Shown here in pieces: positions 7,653-14,724 of a DNA stretch of 16,427 nucleotides. The notes beneath the pieces are model-generated. The model saw only the letters and a list, made by a program, of their open reading frames with translations, made no database searches and was not told the origin of the DNA. Position numbers and translations under genes: made by a program. Positions within the stretch are counted from its first letter, which is position 1. The number at the start of each line of letters is the position of its first letter. This DNA is from an uncultured Moheibacter sp. (GTDB taxonomy: Bacteria > Bacteroidota > Bacteroidia > Flavobacteriales > Weeksellaceae). The stretch lies in contig CALLXZ010000158.1 in assembly GCA_937875605.1 (NCBI GenBank), positions 1-16,427 on the forward strand, written 5' to 3'.

Positions 7653-8240
7653 TTATTTCACTAAATTTTCTTTGATATAATTTTCTGATTCCTTTTCGTT
7701 CAGCCAGCCCTGAATTTGCAAATGGTCTGTATCGTAGTTTGTCAACCAGATTTCGATGATTTGAATGATGGTTGGAAATTTCGTTTTCAATTCCTGAAAT
7801 GTTTTGATTTTCAGCAGATTGAGATTTTCGTCAGCCGGAACTGCAATGATTTTATAATCGGTTTCTCCCTGATCCAGAAGTTGAACTGTTCCCAATGGAA
7901 TAACAGGAATAACTGTTCCCTGCGGCAAGGATTCACAAAGGACGATAATATCTAAAGGATCCCCGTCTCCGCCTTTGGTTTTATCAGAAAGGGTAGAGGG
8001 AACGAATCCATAATTTCCAAAATACGGAAGGTATTGGATGATTCGGTCTTTACCATCGCGCTGATCGATTTCATACGAGATGCTTTCCGGGTTGAATTCG
8101 TATTTAGTATTGGTTCCTGCGGGAATTTCCACTACAGCTTGAAAAAATCCATCTTCAGACATCGTTGGATAATTTTGATGGTTTTTACTTTCACAGGAAA
8201 TTAATATAATAAATAGGAATGAATAAAGAAAAAGCTTCAT
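7653..8240 (-). CDS. ppa: Family I inorganic pyrophosphatase, predicted lipoprotein
   Basis: A 195-residue protein combining a lipoprotein signal peptide (lipobox LISC, Cys16) with a family I pyrophosphatase domain from about residue 30. The domain would hydrolyse pyrophosphate to two phosphates. Active-site positions are present: Glu39, Lys46 and Glu48 in EIPAGTNTKYE; Arg66; Tyr77 in NYGFVP; Asp92, Asp94 and Asp97 in GDGDPLD; and Asp123, Asp128 and Lys130 in LLDQGETDYK. At the usual HYK site near the end, Tyr169 is kept but the lysine is Asp170. Being lipid-anchored in the cell envelope implies activity outside the cytoplasm, unlike the housekeeping enzyme. The sequence after Cys16 (ESKNH) has no strong acidic surface-export signal, so a periplasm-facing location is more likely. 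It is monocistronic or the last gene of its unit. Confidence 0.88.
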   Translation of the reverse strand: MKLFLYSFLFIILISCESKNHQNYPTMSEDGFFQAVVEIPAGTNTKYEFNPESISYEIDQRDGKDRIIQYLPYFGNYGFVPSTLSDKTKGGDGDPLDIIVLCESLPQGTVIPVIPLGTVQLLDQGETDYKIIAVPADENLNLLKIKTFQELKTKFPTIIQIIEIWLTNYDTDHLQIQGWLNEKESENYIKENLVK

Positions 8241-8298
8241 AGAAATGTGTTAAGACAAACTAAATATCTGAAAATTCTCAGAAACTACAAAAAATCAT

Positions 8299-8742
8299 TT
8301 ACCGAAGCATCTCCATGTGTGGCAAATCATCCTCCAAATATTCGTCTGAAGTTTGATGAAATCCGTATTTTTCATAAAAATTTTTCAGATAAGACTGCGC
8401 ACTGATTTTAATTTCCGTGGTGTGGTAATGGTTTTCTATAATTTGAATTGCGTGACGCATCAACTGATGCCCTAATTTGAAATGTCGAAATTCTGGATGG
8501 CTGACAACCCGACCAATAGAAGGTTTTTCATAAGAAACACCCGGTGGGACAATCCGACAGTAAGCCAGTATTTTCCCATCTGCCTCGCACCATAAATGAG
8601 AACATTTCGGATCTTTTCCATCTATTTCATTGTATAAACAATCTTGTTCAATCATAAAGACCATCACACGAAGATGAAAAATTTCATATAATTCTTTTGA
8701 AGTGAGATCGTCAAATTCTTTAAAGTGCCAAGTAATATCCAT
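8299..8742 (-). CDS. GNAT family N-acetyltransferase, ElaA-like
   Basis: A 147-residue GNAT acetyltransferase resembling ElaA; substrate unknown. Family features seen are LRVMVFMIEQ (24-33), which in ElaA proteins reads LR..VFVVEQ, the strand IGRVVSHPEFR (77-87), SAQ at 114-116, FYEKYGF, and the closing LPHMEM. In the acetyl-CoA loop, the usual R-x-x-G-x-G is here R86-H-F-K-L-G91, so the first glycine is replaced by lysine while the second is kept. This may weaken cofactor binding or be a tolerated variant. It starts 11 nt after the dehydrogenase gene on the same strand, so the two are probably cotranscribed. Confidence 0.87.
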   Translation of the reverse strand: MDITWHFKEFDDLTSKELYEIFHLRVMVFMIEQDCLYNEIDGKDPKCSHLWCEADGKILAYCRIVPPGVSYEKPSIGRVVSHPEFRHFKLGHQLMRHAIQIIENHYHTTEIKISAQSYLKNFYEKYGFHQTSDEYLEDDLPHMEMLR

Positions 8743-8753
8743 TTTTATTTCAA

Positions 8754-9551
8754 TTAATCCAACTTTGAATACCTCGCTAACAACCTTTCAAACATTCTCT
8801 GGCCAATTACTCTTTTGAGAGTAACGGAAAATTTCTGAATTCCTTTGCCGATATTATAATGCGGTTTTAGGTTGTGCTTATTAATGAGCCGTTCGATAAT
8901 AGGAATTAATTTTTCAGGTTCCATTCCGTGATTCACCTCTTCATCTATAAGTTGGGCAAGTTTGTCGTATCGACTTTTATAAAAACTGGAAACAGTGCTT
9001 TGGATACGGCTTTCGGCAATTGGTGTTTTGATATCGCCAAAATTGACCGTGATGATTTCAATTCCGGTATTTTGATTTTCCAAACGTATGGATTCCGTAA
9101 TTCTGTCAATTGCCGATTTGGAAGCCGAATAATAACCCCGAAACGGTAATCCATGATTACTAGCGATGGATGAAACATTCAGAATGTGTCCTGATTTTTG
9201 CCCGCGCATCAACGGTAAAACCGCCTGCATCATATAAATCACGCCGTAAATATTCACATTAACCAATTTATCAAAATCCTCTTTTGTTACATCTTCTATG
9301 GCGCCTAGCATTCCTACTCCGGCATTGTTGATAAGTACGTCAATTCGCCCTGCTTCGTTTATAATTTGTTGAACCGATTGAAGTACATTTTCTTTGTTGG
9401 TCACGTCTGTGGCGATGTGGTTAAATTTCAAAGAATCTTTCCGTGAACGTGAAAGTCCATATACGATATGCCCTCTTTCCACAAAATGGTTGGCAAGCGT
9501 TTCTCCGATTCCGGAAGAACTTCCCGTGATGACAATTACTTTTTTATTCAT
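8754..9551 (-). CDS. Short-chain dehydrogenase/reductase (SDR)
   Basis: A 265-residue classical SDR, using NAD(P)H to oxidise or reduce an unknown alcohol or carbonyl. The nucleotide-binding TGSSSGIG is at residues 9-16, NNAG at 75-78, Asn100, the catalytic serine in NVSS (about 127-128), and Tyr141 with Lys145 in YSASK. Arg34 and Arg36 after the second strand (SRSRK) suggest NADPH preference (inference). The C-terminal basic region after residue 225 could help with membrane or substrate contacts. It starts 8 nt after the end of the decayed toxin gene and is followed 11 nt later by the ElaA-like gene. The substrate cannot be told from context. Confidence 0.9.
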   Translation of the reverse strand: MNKKVIVITGSSSGIGETLANHFVERGHIVYGLSRSRKDSLKFNHIATDVTNKENVLQSVQQIINEAGRIDVLINNAGVGMLGAIEDVTKEDFDKLVNVNIYGVIYMMQAVLPLMRGQKSGHILNVSSIASNHGLPFRGYYSASKSAIDRITESIRLENQNTGIEIITVNFGDIKTPIAESRIQSTVSSFYKSRYDKLAQLIDEEVNHGMEPEKLIPIIERLINKHNLKPHYNIGKGIQKFSVTLKRVIGQRMFERLLARYSKLD

Positions 9552-9559
9552 TTAAAGTT

Positions 9560-9896
9560 TTATGATTTGCTTCTTAGGTTCTTGAAAGAAGAAGGTTTTT
9601 GTTTTCCGTTAAGGACACCCAAAATTATTACTTCCGATATGGTTAATTTAAAAATTATGAGCCAAGATTTATATCGTGCTTCTCGGTAGATCTTAGACTT
9701 TCTGGGTAAATTTTCACATTTACTGTATGAAGTTGGATTTTCTATGATTTTTTCCATAGAATGATTGATGCCACGAGCGACTTTAATTGCATTTATTGGT
9801 TCTTTCATAATTCGCAATTTATTCTAAACTTTCAAAATAAAAAGACTTGATGGTTAATTTGTACGGTTTAGAATCTCGTTCTCCTTGTTTTTCCAT
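9560..9896 (-). pseudogene. Decayed RelE/ParE-family toxin gene
   Basis: Remnant of a type II toxin of about 111 residues. From an ATG at 9896 the reading frame gives MEKQGERDSKPYKLTIKSFY and FESLE, then a TAA stop. A few codons later the homology passes to the +1 frame, where PINAIKVARG, IEKNP-like IIENPT and the core RKSKIYREARYKSWLIIFK run to the stop at 9560. The last part is the conserved C-terminal half of the RelE/ParE fold (the KIYR...WLIIFK...ILG pattern). So there are at least two lesions, a nonsense codon (TAA where CAA, AAA or GAA would continue SLExIANY) and a frameshift between about 9820 and 9835. A C-terminal fragment could still be read from ATG 9817 (85 codons), but would lack the N-terminal helices. 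It overlaps the antitoxin remnant by 43 nt. Confidence 0.72.
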
Positions 9897-10101
9897 TTTG
9901 ATTTAAATTCGTCTAAAGTCATATTTTCTCCTTGTTCTGCTTTTTCGACCCAATTTCTGAATTCTTCTTCTGTCATTTCGGCTTCAGAATTGATTAGTTT
10001 TTTTGGATTTATAAAGAAGAAAATCAATATATTCAGAAAGTTCCTCTACTAAAAACTCAGGAAGTTCTTTGATTCAATTTTTTATGAGCAATTGTTTCCA
10101 T
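9854..10101 (-). pseudogene. Decayed type II antitoxin gene
   Basis: Remnant of an antitoxin of about 81 residues read in three frames. Frame one: METIAHKKL from ATG 10101. Frame two: IKELPEFLVEELSEYIDFLL then YKSKK. Frame three: LINSEAEMTEEEFRNWVEKA followed by EQGENMTLDEFKSKWKNKEN, ending at TAA 9854. The two shifts are each +1; the second is at a run of seven As (minus strand) that would restore the frame if it held six. The pattern of an ELPEFLVEEL helix followed by GENMTLDEFK is what is seen in Bacteroidota antitoxins next to RelE/ParE toxins (family knowledge). The toxin remnant begins inside it, as is usual for such pairs. It starts 37 nt after the glycosyltransferase stop. Confidence 0.7.
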
Positions 10102-10138
10102 TTGAAAGGGAATTAGTACAAAAATACAAATTTCAAAA

Positions 10139-11725
10139 TCATTTCAATTTAAAAATAACGATGGTATAATTTTCAAACAATGCTTTTTGTTTTAAAACAA
10201 TTTCAGACGAAACTTCTTTCCAATCCGATTCATAAAATTTCTCTTTGGTGATTACCGTTGCGTCTGGATTTTCTTTTAAAAATACCAAAACTTGCTCTTT
10301 TGTTTCAGCAAAAGGAAAAGTCCGCTGGTAATTAAATAAAAAAGCAGGGTCGTATCCTTTATAAAGAATCGTTTTACTGTCGTTCGAAATGATGTTTTTT
10401 GCCAATGAAACAGGACTTTTCGAAACCAAAGCCGGATACACAAATTGGAACAATTGTAACGTGAGAAACATAGAGCCCATCCCGATGGCGATGATACTTT
10501 CTTTCAACTTTCCACGATACAGATATACCAAAGCGGCTATGACAGCACATGGCAAAATGGCAAGTGTAAAACTTGAGAAACGAACACTATGAAGTTGAGT
10601 TTCTACATAGCTCAACGCAATGTAACCTGCTACAGGCATCAAGATGGTTATGATCATCAAAACCCATAAACTGATTCTATATCCTTTCAAAGAAATGGAT
10701 TTGTTTAGAATCCCATTGAGATAAACAGCAATAAGGACAGCTATAAAAGGATAACTTGGCATCGGATAATTTGGAAGCTTTGTCATGGAAATACTGAAAA
10801 ACACCACAAAAACAGTTGAAACGACAAAAGAAAACAACACAAAATCATTTGTTTTTTTCTGTTTCCAACCTTGGATAAAACCTTGAATGATGAAGAACGA
10901 AAAGGGCAGTAATCCCAACAATACAAAAGCCCAAGTGATAAAAGGTAATCCTCCGTGACCTTCCATTTCGCCACTAAATCGTTGGATGTTATGTTGAAGA
11001 AAAAAACCTTCCGTAAAAGTTCCGTTTGTTGCTTTGTGTACCAAATAAAAATAAGGAACTGACATACCCAGCGTTAAAATTCCTCCGAGAAAAGGATTGA
11101 TAGATATAATGGTTTTCCAGCTCAAATCTTTTTTCATCAACAAAAAAATAACTACAATCAATCCCGGAAGTGCTATGGCGACCGGTCCTTTTGCCAAAAA
11201 CCCCAAACCCAACGAAATATAAAAAAGCAACCAACTGCTTTTTTTTTGGTTTTTATAATAATCATAAAACGTAAAAAGCGCAAAACTCACAAAGAAAATC
11301 AGATAAGGATCCGGAACGGCAAGGTGGAATTCCTGCATACAAAAAATGGCTGAACAAAGGACAAAAGTCGTAGTGGCGGCAATTCTGCGGTTGATGAATT
11401 TTTTGGCGAAATGATAAGTGGAAATCAATGTTAAAACTCCGAAAAAAGCGGAAAAAAACCGTGCGGCAAAAGCACTTACCCCAAATAATTTATAAGAAAT
11501 CATCATAAACCAATAATGCAGAGGAGGTTTGTCCGTGCGTAATTCGTCATTAAAAGTTGGAACAATCCAATTCCCGTTTGCAAACATTTCCCGGGCTGCT
11601 TCTGCATTTTTAGCTTCGTCCAAAATATAAATGGGATGGCTTCCTAAATTTACAAAACAAAGAAATCCCCCCGCCAGCAAAATCAGGAAATAATAGAAAT
11701 ATTCGTTTTGAGAATACGGGCTCAT
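10139..11725 (-). CDS. ArnT/GT39-like membrane glycosyltransferase
   Basis: A 528-residue polytopic membrane protein, with about 11-13 transmembrane helices, of the GT-C superfamily (PMT/ArnT type). It would transfer a sugar from a polyprenyl-phosphate donor to lipid A, another glycan or protein on the periplasmic side. The first periplasmic loop has the acidic DEAKNAEAAREM (36-47) followed by TDKPPLHYW (64-72), and the second loop VPDPY around Asp138. LAKGP at about 176-180 is another family stretch. It is divergent from the GT2 gene, with only 56 nt between the two starts, and the GT2 product is the probable maker of its donor. The acceptor and sugar are unknown. Confidence 0.85.
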   Translation of the reverse strand: MSPYSQNEYFYYFLILLAGGFLCFVNLGSHPIYILDEAKNAEAAREMFANGNWIVPTFNDELRTDKPPLHYWFMMISYKLFGVSAFAARFFSAFFGVLTLISTYHFAKKFINRRIAATTTFVLCSAIFCMQEFHLAVPDPYLIFFVSFALFTFYDYYKNQKKSSWLLFYISLGLGFLAKGPVAIALPGLIVVIFLLMKKDLSWKTIISINPFLGGILTLGMSVPYFYLVHKATNGTFTEGFFLQHNIQRFSGEMEGHGGLPFITWAFVLLGLLPFSFFIIQGFIQGWKQKKTNDFVLFSFVVSTVFVVFFSISMTKLPNYPMPSYPFIAVLIAVYLNGILNKSISLKGYRISLWVLMIITILMPVAGYIALSYVETQLHSVRFSSFTLAILPCAVIAALVYLYRGKLKESIIAIGMGSMFLTLQLFQFVYPALVSKSPVSLAKNIISNDSKTILYKGYDPAFLFNYQRTFPFAETKEQVLVFLKENPDATVITKEKFYESDWKEVSSEIVLKQKALFENYTIVIFKLK

Positions 11726-11781
11726 GGTTTTTAATTATATTCGCTTTTGCAATTTGATTTGGGCTAAATTAAGAATTAAAA

Positions 11782-12768
11782 ATGATTCAAAATCCGGTTT
11801 CTGAAAAGTTATCTGTCGTTGTTCCGGTTTACAATGAGGAAGAAAATGTAGGTCTTTTAGTGGGACGAATTGAAGGTTCATTACAAGGCAAAAACTTTGA
11901 AATAATCCTCGTAGATGATGGTTCCACAGATCAAACCCGACAAGCAATCAAAAAACTGCAGAATCCCAATGTGGTTTTAATCGAACTGAAAAAAAACTAC
12001 GGACAAAGTTTAGCTTTAGCCGCCGGGATTGATTATGCAACAGGTGATTATGTGGTTACGATGGATGGGGATTTACAGAATGATCCGGACGATATTCTGA
12101 TGATGTACCACAAAGCAAAAGATGAAGATTGGGACGTGGTGACGGGAATTCGTCAGAAAAGACAAGATAATGTCGTGCGCACTTTTCCATCCAAAATTGC
12201 CAATTGGATCATTCGGAAGACCACCAAATTGGACATCAAAGATCATGGATGTGCTTTGAAAGTTTTCACTAGGGAAACAGCAAAGGATTTGAATTTATAT
12301 GGAGAAATGCACCGATATATCACACTGCTTGCATTTTTTAACGGCGCGAGAATTACGGCGGTCAACGTGAAACACCATCAACGTCAGTTTGGGAAATCCA
12401 AATACGGATTGGGAAGAACCACAAAAGTGGTAAATGACTTAATTTTGCTTCTATTCCAGCGGAAATATTTACAAAAACCAATTCATCTTTTTGGGAATTT
12501 CGGGATGCTTTCTTTCACGATCGGAGGATTGATTCTGCTTTATTTGATGATCGTGAAATTCGGATTTGGGGAAGACATCGGAAATCGTCCTTTGATGATT
12601 TTGGGAATTTTACTTTTGTTCGTGGGAATTCAGTTTTTTACGACGGGAATTATCATAGATTTGCAGATGCGTACCTATTTTGAGTCGCAACAGAAACGTC
12701 CTTACAAAGTCAGAAAAATTTTTATCGGTGAAACCGAAACTCAGAAAACAATTCATCACGGTAATTAA
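11782..12768 (+). CDS. GT2 polyprenyl-phosphate glycosyltransferase (DPM1/ArnC/GtrB type)
   Basis: A 328-residue glycosyltransferase that would attach a sugar from a nucleotide donor to undecaprenyl phosphate on the cytoplasmic side of the membrane. The GT-A domain has VVVPVYNEEENV (12-23), LVDDGSTD (43-50), and MDGDLQ with the metal-binding DxD at 95-97. The conserved RQFGKSKYG is at 201-209. Two C-terminal helices, at about 229-252 and 263-290, anchor it, as in GtrB-type enzymes. The next gene overlaps its end, and the ArnT-like gene lies divergently upstream. The sugar is not deducible; glucose, mannose and 4-amino-arabinose-type donors are all used by relatives. Confidence 0.9.
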   Translation: MIQNPVSEKLSVVVPVYNEEENVGLLVGRIEGSLQGKNFEIILVDDGSTDQTRQAIKKLQNPNVVLIELKKNYGQSLALAAGIDYATGDYVVTMDGDLQNDPDDILMMYHKAKDEDWDVVTGIRQKRQDNVVRTFPSKIANWIIRKTTKLDIKDHGCALKVFTRETAKDLNLYGEMHRYITLLAFFNGARITAVNVKHHQRQFGKSKYGLGRTTKVVNDLILLLFQRKYLQKPIHLFGNFGMLSFTIGGLILLYLMIVKFGFGEDIGNRPLMILGILLLFVGIQFFTTGIIIDLQMRTYFESQQKRPYKVRKIFIGETETQKTIHHGN

Positions 12769-13594
12769 AATCCTGGTCAGCATCGGGTTGATTTCTTTGG
12801 TTTTTAGTCAATTAGATTGGAAAGGCATTCAGCAAATGTTGCGAACTGCCAATCCTTTTTATTTCGCAGTAGCGGTCCTGTTTTTTTTAATATCTCAAGT
12901 AATATCCATATTTCGTTTTAATATTTTCATCCGAAAAATTGGAGTTCGATTGACTTTTGAAGCTAATTCCAAATTATACTTGCTTGGGATGTTTTATAAT
13001 TTTTTCTTGCCCGGTGGAGTGGGAGGAGATGCCTATAAAGCATTTGCTTTGAGTAAATCCCATAAAAAATCTTTGAAGAAAGTAGGGCAGGTTGTTTTTG
13101 TCGAACGGTTTCTGGGAATCGTAGCAATTGGTTTTATGACCTGCGTTTTGATTTTGTTTACAAAATCCCAATTTTCATATTATTGGAATTTAGGAATTGG
13201 GGTAGCAGGATTTATCGCTACTTTTATCTTTTTAAAATTAATCATCCGATTTCTTGAAACTTATAAGAAACGTATTTACATTGGCTTTTTCTATTCGATT
13301 TTAATTCAAACTGCTCAATTAATTTGTGTTTTTTGTCTTTTGAAATCATTCTGGATTGAGGATGACTATTTGATTTATCTGATTTTATTTTTGATTTCCA
13401 GTGTGCTTTCCGTTATATCTTTTGCAGGATTAGGAATTCGGGAAGCAGTTTTTTATTATGGTGCTGAATGGTTTCAATTTAATCCGGATGCATCAGCAAC
13501 TGTAGCATTGTCATTTTCTTTGATTACGGCAATTGTATCTTTTGTGGGAATCATTTATTTGTTTCAAACAATTCCATTGAAAAAAAATAATTAA
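12728..13594 (+). CDS. UPF0104 (YbhN/LPG synthase transmembrane-like) protein
   Basis: A 288-residue protein with about seven to eight transmembrane helices, of the UPF0104 family, related to the membrane half of lysylphosphatidylglycerol synthase. The diagnostic stretch FFLPGGVGGDAYKAF is near residues 90-105, and ISFAGLGIREA in the second half is also family-typical. The GTG at 12728 is preferred, since it yields MKPKLRKQF just before the first helix, the normal start layout; a TTG at 12680 would add 16 residues reading through the GT2 tail. The start overlaps the GT2 gene by 41 nt, so expression is coupled. The family includes proteins encoded next to polyprenyl-linked glycosyltransferases, and a role in moving or modifying the lipid-linked sugar is an inference. 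Confidence 0.82.
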   Translation: MKPKLRKQFITVIKILVSIGLISLVFSQLDWKGIQQMLRTANPFYFAVAVLFFLISQVISIFRFNIFIRKIGVRLTFEANSKLYLLGMFYNFFLPGGVGGDAYKAFALSKSHKKSLKKVGQVVFVERFLGIVAIGFMTCVLILFTKSQFSYYWNLGIGVAGFIATFIFLKLIIRFLETYKKRIYIGFFYSILIQTAQLICVFCLLKSFWIEDDYLIYLILFLISSVLSVISFAGLGIREAVFYYGAEWFQFNPDASATVALSFSLITAIVSFVGIIYLFQTIPLKKNN

Positions 13595-13708
13595 AAATTT
13601 CACGCAACCTTTTTTAATTTCTCCATCTATACTATAAATCAAGAATCCATGAATTGAATTTGGATAATTGTTTTGATTAGTTTTTCGCTTTTTGCTACCC
13701 TTTATTAG

Positions 13709-13745
13709 AAAGTTGCTTCTTCCCAAATACGGAGCAACTTTTTTT
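13709..13745 (+). terminator. Intrinsic terminator after the glycosyltransferase/UPF0104 operon
   Basis: A perfect 9-bp stem (AAAGTTGCT at 13709-13717 with AGCAACTTT at 13733-13741) encloses a 15-nt loop and is followed by four more Ts. It sits 114 nt after the UPF0104 stop. The 13595-13708 stretch before it is AT-rich and shows no gene or other clear feature. Confidence 0.75.
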
Positions 13746-13780
13746 GTGAAACATAACGAAATCTTTCTCACATTTGCCGC

Positions 13781-14674
13781 ATGAGACTTCTTTCAAACAA
13801 ATGGTTTTTATTGGCGATTTTGTCTCTTACATGGGGCAGTTCGTTTATCATGATCAAGCAGAGCATCCTTGCGTTTTCGCCTGTTCAGGTCGGAGCTTTG
13901 CGTTTGACGATAGCAGGTTTGGTTTTGGTAATTTTTGGCGTGCGGAATTTCAAGCACATTCCCAAAAAACTTATGCCTTGGGTGATAGTAGGTGGATGTT
14001 TAGGAAATTTCATTCCCATGTTTCTTTTTCCGATTGCCCAGCAGAAAGTGAGCAGTTCCATGGCAGGAATTTTAGATTCTTTGGTTCCGATTTTTATATT
14101 GATTTTTGGTTTTCTATTCTTCAGAATTAAGAGCCGGTGGACACAGATTATTGGAGCTATTATAGGGTTTGTCGGAGCAGCGGTTCTGATTAGTGACAGC
14201 GGAAATGGTGAGCCGAGCGATTTGGTTCATTCACTTCTGATTGTTTTGGCGACTATTTTTTATGGGATGAATGGACTCATTGTCAGTAAATATCTTTCGG
14301 GAATTCCATCCTTCAAACTTTCCTCCGTCGTATTTACGATTTGGTTGGCGCCTTCGCTTTTGATTTTAGGTTTTACCGGATTTTTTACTGAATTCGAAGC
14401 TACACCAGTTCAGTTAAGAGGACTTGGATTTGTGGCGATTTTAGGAATGGTTGGAACAGCGACCGCGATGATTTTATTTTATAAATTAATTCAACAGACT
14501 TCCGCCATTTTTGCTTCGGTAGTAACATATCTGATGCCAATTGTAGCAGTTTTTTGGGGGATTTTGGACGGCGAGAAATTAACATGGATTCATGCGATAG
14601 GAGGCGTTTTGATTTTGATGGGAGTTTATTTGATTCAGATGAAACCAAAAGATAAATTGGATTTAAATCCATAA
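13781..14674 (+). CDS. EamA/DMT family transporter
   Basis: A 297-residue inner-membrane protein with about ten transmembrane helices arranged as two EamA repeats (about 6-137 and 149-286). Typical EamA marks are LTWGSSFIMIK (16-26) in the first helix pair and the closing GGVLILMGVYL. Members of the drug/metabolite transporter superfamily export small molecules such as amino acids, but the substrate is not predictable from sequence. It stands alone between two terminators, convergent with the sugar kinase gene. A CACATTTG at 13769-13776 resembles a -7 box and would make the transcript nearly leaderless; this is a weak suggestion. Confidence 0.88.
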   Translation: MRLLSNKWFLLAILSLTWGSSFIMIKQSILAFSPVQVGALRLTIAGLVLVIFGVRNFKHIPKKLMPWVIVGGCLGNFIPMFLFPIAQQKVSSSMAGILDSLVPIFILIFGFLFFRIKSRWTQIIGAIIGFVGAAVLISDSGNGEPSDLVHSLLIVLATIFYGMNGLIVSKYLSGIPSFKLSSVVFTIWLAPSLLILGFTGFFTEFEATPVQLRGLGFVAILGMVGTATAMILFYKLIQQTSAIFASVVTYLMPIVAVFWGILDGEKLTWIHAIGGVLILMGVYLIQMKPKDKLDLNP

Positions 14675-14699
14675 AAAATGCGTACATCTTGTACGCATT
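14672..14699 (-). terminator. Intrinsic terminator between convergent genes, T-tract on the minus strand
   Basis: A perfect 10-bp stem, AATGCGTACA at 14677-14686 and TGTACGCATT at 14690-14699, encloses a 3-nt TCT loop. Read on the minus strand it lies 25 nt past the kinase stop and is followed by a run of Ts, a complete intrinsic terminator. On the plus strand the same stem lies directly behind the transporter stop but lacks a T-run, so it may act less well there. Confidence 0.8.
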
Positions 14700-14724
14700 C
14701 AATTAGTTCTATTTGAATTAAATT

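Noticed and set aside
8260..8275. Small inverted repeat (CTGAAAATTCTCAG) between the acetyltransferase and pyrophosphatase genes
   Set aside because: Only about 7 bp including a G-U pair, no loop and no following T-run; too weak to call a terminator or operator.
9468..9689. Plus-strand open frame across the SDR start and the toxin remnant
   Set aside because: Antisense to two recognisable minus-strand genes, and no motif is visible.
13774..14130. 118-codon plus frame overlapping the EamA transporter
   Set aside because: Frame-shifted shadow of the transporter; composition is unlike a real protein, and the transporter frame has intact EamA motifs.
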